Shown here: positions 63,104 to 64,000 of the stretch, one piece after another
Layout: every line of letters starts with the position of its first letter
How positions within the stretch are numbered: the stretch's first letter is position 1
NCBI RefSeq assembly: GCF_001718835.1
Contig: NZ_CP013444.1
Location: 1,116,001-1,180,000, forward strand
Source: Burkholderia cepacia
GTDB lineage: Bacteria > Pseudomonadota > Gammaproteobacteria > Burkholderiales > Burkholderiaceae
Reading direction: 5' to 3'
DNA: 64,000 nt
Made by a program: the position numbers and the translations under genes
Notes under the pieces: model-generated
The model's input: only the letters and a program-made list of their open reading frames with translations
Databases searched by the model: none
What the model was told of the DNA's origin: nothing

Positions 63104-63931
63104 TCAGTTCGTGGGAAGAAGGGGCGCAAGTTTCGGAATCCCGAGGCCGGGCTCGGGCGTGAGCGCCGACGACAACAGTCGGCGCGTGTACGGGTGAGCG
63201 GGGCGTTCGAAGATCGTCCCCCGGTCTGCGAGCTCGACGATTTGTCCGCGATACATCACCGCGACGCGGTCCGCGAGATGCTCGACGACGCCGAGGTCGT
63301 GGCTGATGAACAGATAGCTGAGCCCGAATTCCGCCTTCAGGTCGAGCAGCAGATTCAGGATCTGCGCCTGGACCGACACGTCCAGCGCGGAAGTCGGTTC
63401 GTCGCAGATCAGGATGTCCGGGCGCAGGATCAGTGCGCGCGCAATTGCCACGCGTTGCCGCTGGCCACCGGACAACTGGCTTGGATACTGGCCATGCGTG
63501 CGCTCCGGCATCCCGACGAGATCGAGCATCCTGCGGACTTCGGCCTGCTGCGCTGCGGCATCGCCTTCGCTGTGCAGCTTCAGCGGCAGGCCGACGATTT
63601 GCTCGACCGTCTTGCGCGGGTTCAATGACGAGTACGGATCCTGGAAGATCGGCTGGATCCGGCGAGCCATCGCGCGCCGTTCGCGCGGATCGATTTCCCT
63701 GCCGCCGATCAACACGTTGCCGCCCGTCGGCTCGAGCAGGCCGAGCAGCATCTTGGCGAGCGTGCTCTTGCCGCAACCCGATTCGCCGACCAGTCCGAGC
63801 GTTTCGCCGCGATATAGCCGCAGCGACACGTCGTCGACCGCACGCAACTCGGTGGCCGGGCCGAACCAGCCGCGCCGCAGCGTGAACGTGCGCGCGAGCG
63901 AGCAGAGTTCGAGGGCGATTTCGTCGTTCAT
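63104..63931 (-). CDS. Dipeptide/oligopeptide ABC transporter ATP-binding protein (DppF/OppF-like)
   Basis: 275 residues. Walker A GESGCGKST at residues 49-57, Q-loop in IFQDPYSSLNPRKTV, ABC signature LSGGQRQR, Walker B and D-loop LICDEPTSALDVSVQ, H-loop ISHDLGVVEH, and the C-terminal HPYTRRLLS extension of the oligopeptide subfamily. It partners a DppD-like ATPase whose end is seen just upstream, with an ATGA overlap. Confidence 0.95.
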   Translation of the reverse strand: MNDEIALELCSLARTFTLRRGWFGPATELRAVDDVSLRLYRGETLGLVGESGCGKSTLAKMLLGLLEPTGGNVLIGGREIDPRERRAMARRIQPIFQDPYSSLNPRKTVEQIVGLPLKLHSEGDAAAQQAEVRRMLDLVGMPERTHGQYPSQLSGGQRQRVAIARALILRPDILICDEPTSALDVSVQAQILNLLLDLKAEFGLSYLFISHDLGVVEHLADRVAVMYRGQIVELADRGTIFERPAHPYTRRLLSSALTPEPGLGIPKLAPLLPTN

Positions 63932-64000
63932 TGCGGCACCTCCGCCGGCATCGGCGCGGGCTCGGCGGCGAGCAGGCAGCGCACTCGATGGCCGGCCCCG
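63928..64000 (-). CDS. C-terminal end of a DppD/OppD-like ATPase gene (runs off window)
   Basis: The last residues GHRVRCLLAAEPAPMPAEVPQ followed by TGA match the C-terminal zinc-like tail region (GHRVRC) of DppD/OppD ATPases. The stop overlaps the next start (ATGA at 63931-63928). The rest of the gene lies beyond the window edge. Confidence 0.75.
   Translation of the reverse strand, partial: GAGHRVRCLLAAEPAPMPAEVPQ

Noticed and set aside
62030..63628. Plus-strand 532-codon open frame
   Set aside because: It is an antisense shadow of the high-GC M20 peptidase and ABC ATPase genes, both of which have full motif sets on the minus strand.
1..64000. CRISPR array, tRNA, rRNA or a known anti-phage defence island
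   Set aside because: No regular short-repeat array, no RNA gene signature, and no defence-gene families were seen. The nucleotidyltransferase and 2H protein pair alone is not enough.

Overview
The window looks like an accessory, catabolic and heavily IS-scarred region from a Burkholderiaceae genome (Burkholderia, Paraburkholderia, Caballeronia or Cupriavidus type). The reasons are the moderately high GC, the IS complement (IS3, IS5, IS21, IS30, IS66, IS256 and IS50-like), the H-NS-like gene, the LysR regulators of GcvA type and the MCP ending in WETF. It could be a secondary replicon, a megaplasmid or a genomic island; I cannot tell which from the sequence.

0-9.2 kb: xdhC and a substrate-binding-like protein on the minus strand. 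Divergently, a compact operon encodes an alpha/beta hydrolase, the FAD, molybdopterin and 2Fe-2S subunits of a xanthine-dehydrogenase-family hydroxylase, a CoxG-like protein, a RidA-family protein and an MFS transporter. 9.3-10.7 kb: a decayed citryl-CoA lyase gene split by an internally deleted IS50-like element with inverted ends and a 10-bp target duplication. 10.8-17.2 kb: acyl-CoA ligase, LysR regulator, thioesterase, aldehyde dehydrogenase and an orphan branched-chain-type substrate-binding protein. 17.3-18.3 kb: IS3 remnants.

18.6-24.1 kb: a likely aromatic ring-cleavage module (MFS permease, FAD ring hydroxylase, FAH-family hydrolase, VOC-type extradiol dioxygenase, IclR regulator). 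24.2-27.1 kb: IS5 remnant, a MarR gene facing a perfect palindrome and a beheaded Rieske oxygenase, then a second LysR. 27.4-38 kb: Nramp transporter, LuxR regulator, VanA-like Rieske oxygenase, aldo/keto reductase, amidohydrolase, Rieske ferredoxin, MHS permease and a second aldehyde dehydrogenase that is a close paralogue of the first. The common theme is uptake and oxidation of one or more aromatic or heteroaromatic acids; the actual substrates are not readable from the sequence.

38-61.4 kb: a graveyard of insertions and broken genes. It holds an intact IS256 element with a 9-bp target duplication, a decayed copy of the aldo/keto reductase-SDR locus found intact at 55.8-57.9 kb, an H-NS gene, two tandem paralogous small proteins of unknown function, an AI-2E family membrane protein, a serine-recombinase module lodged in an IS66 element, and frameshifted hydrolase, nucleotidyltransferase and enoyl-CoA hydratase genes. 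A degenerate chemoreceptor copy precedes an intact one, and a TetR-SDR-AKR group follows. 60.8-64 kb: Lrp-type regulator, then an M20 peptidase and the ATPase end of a dipeptide/oligopeptide ABC operon, more typical of core burkholderial sequence.
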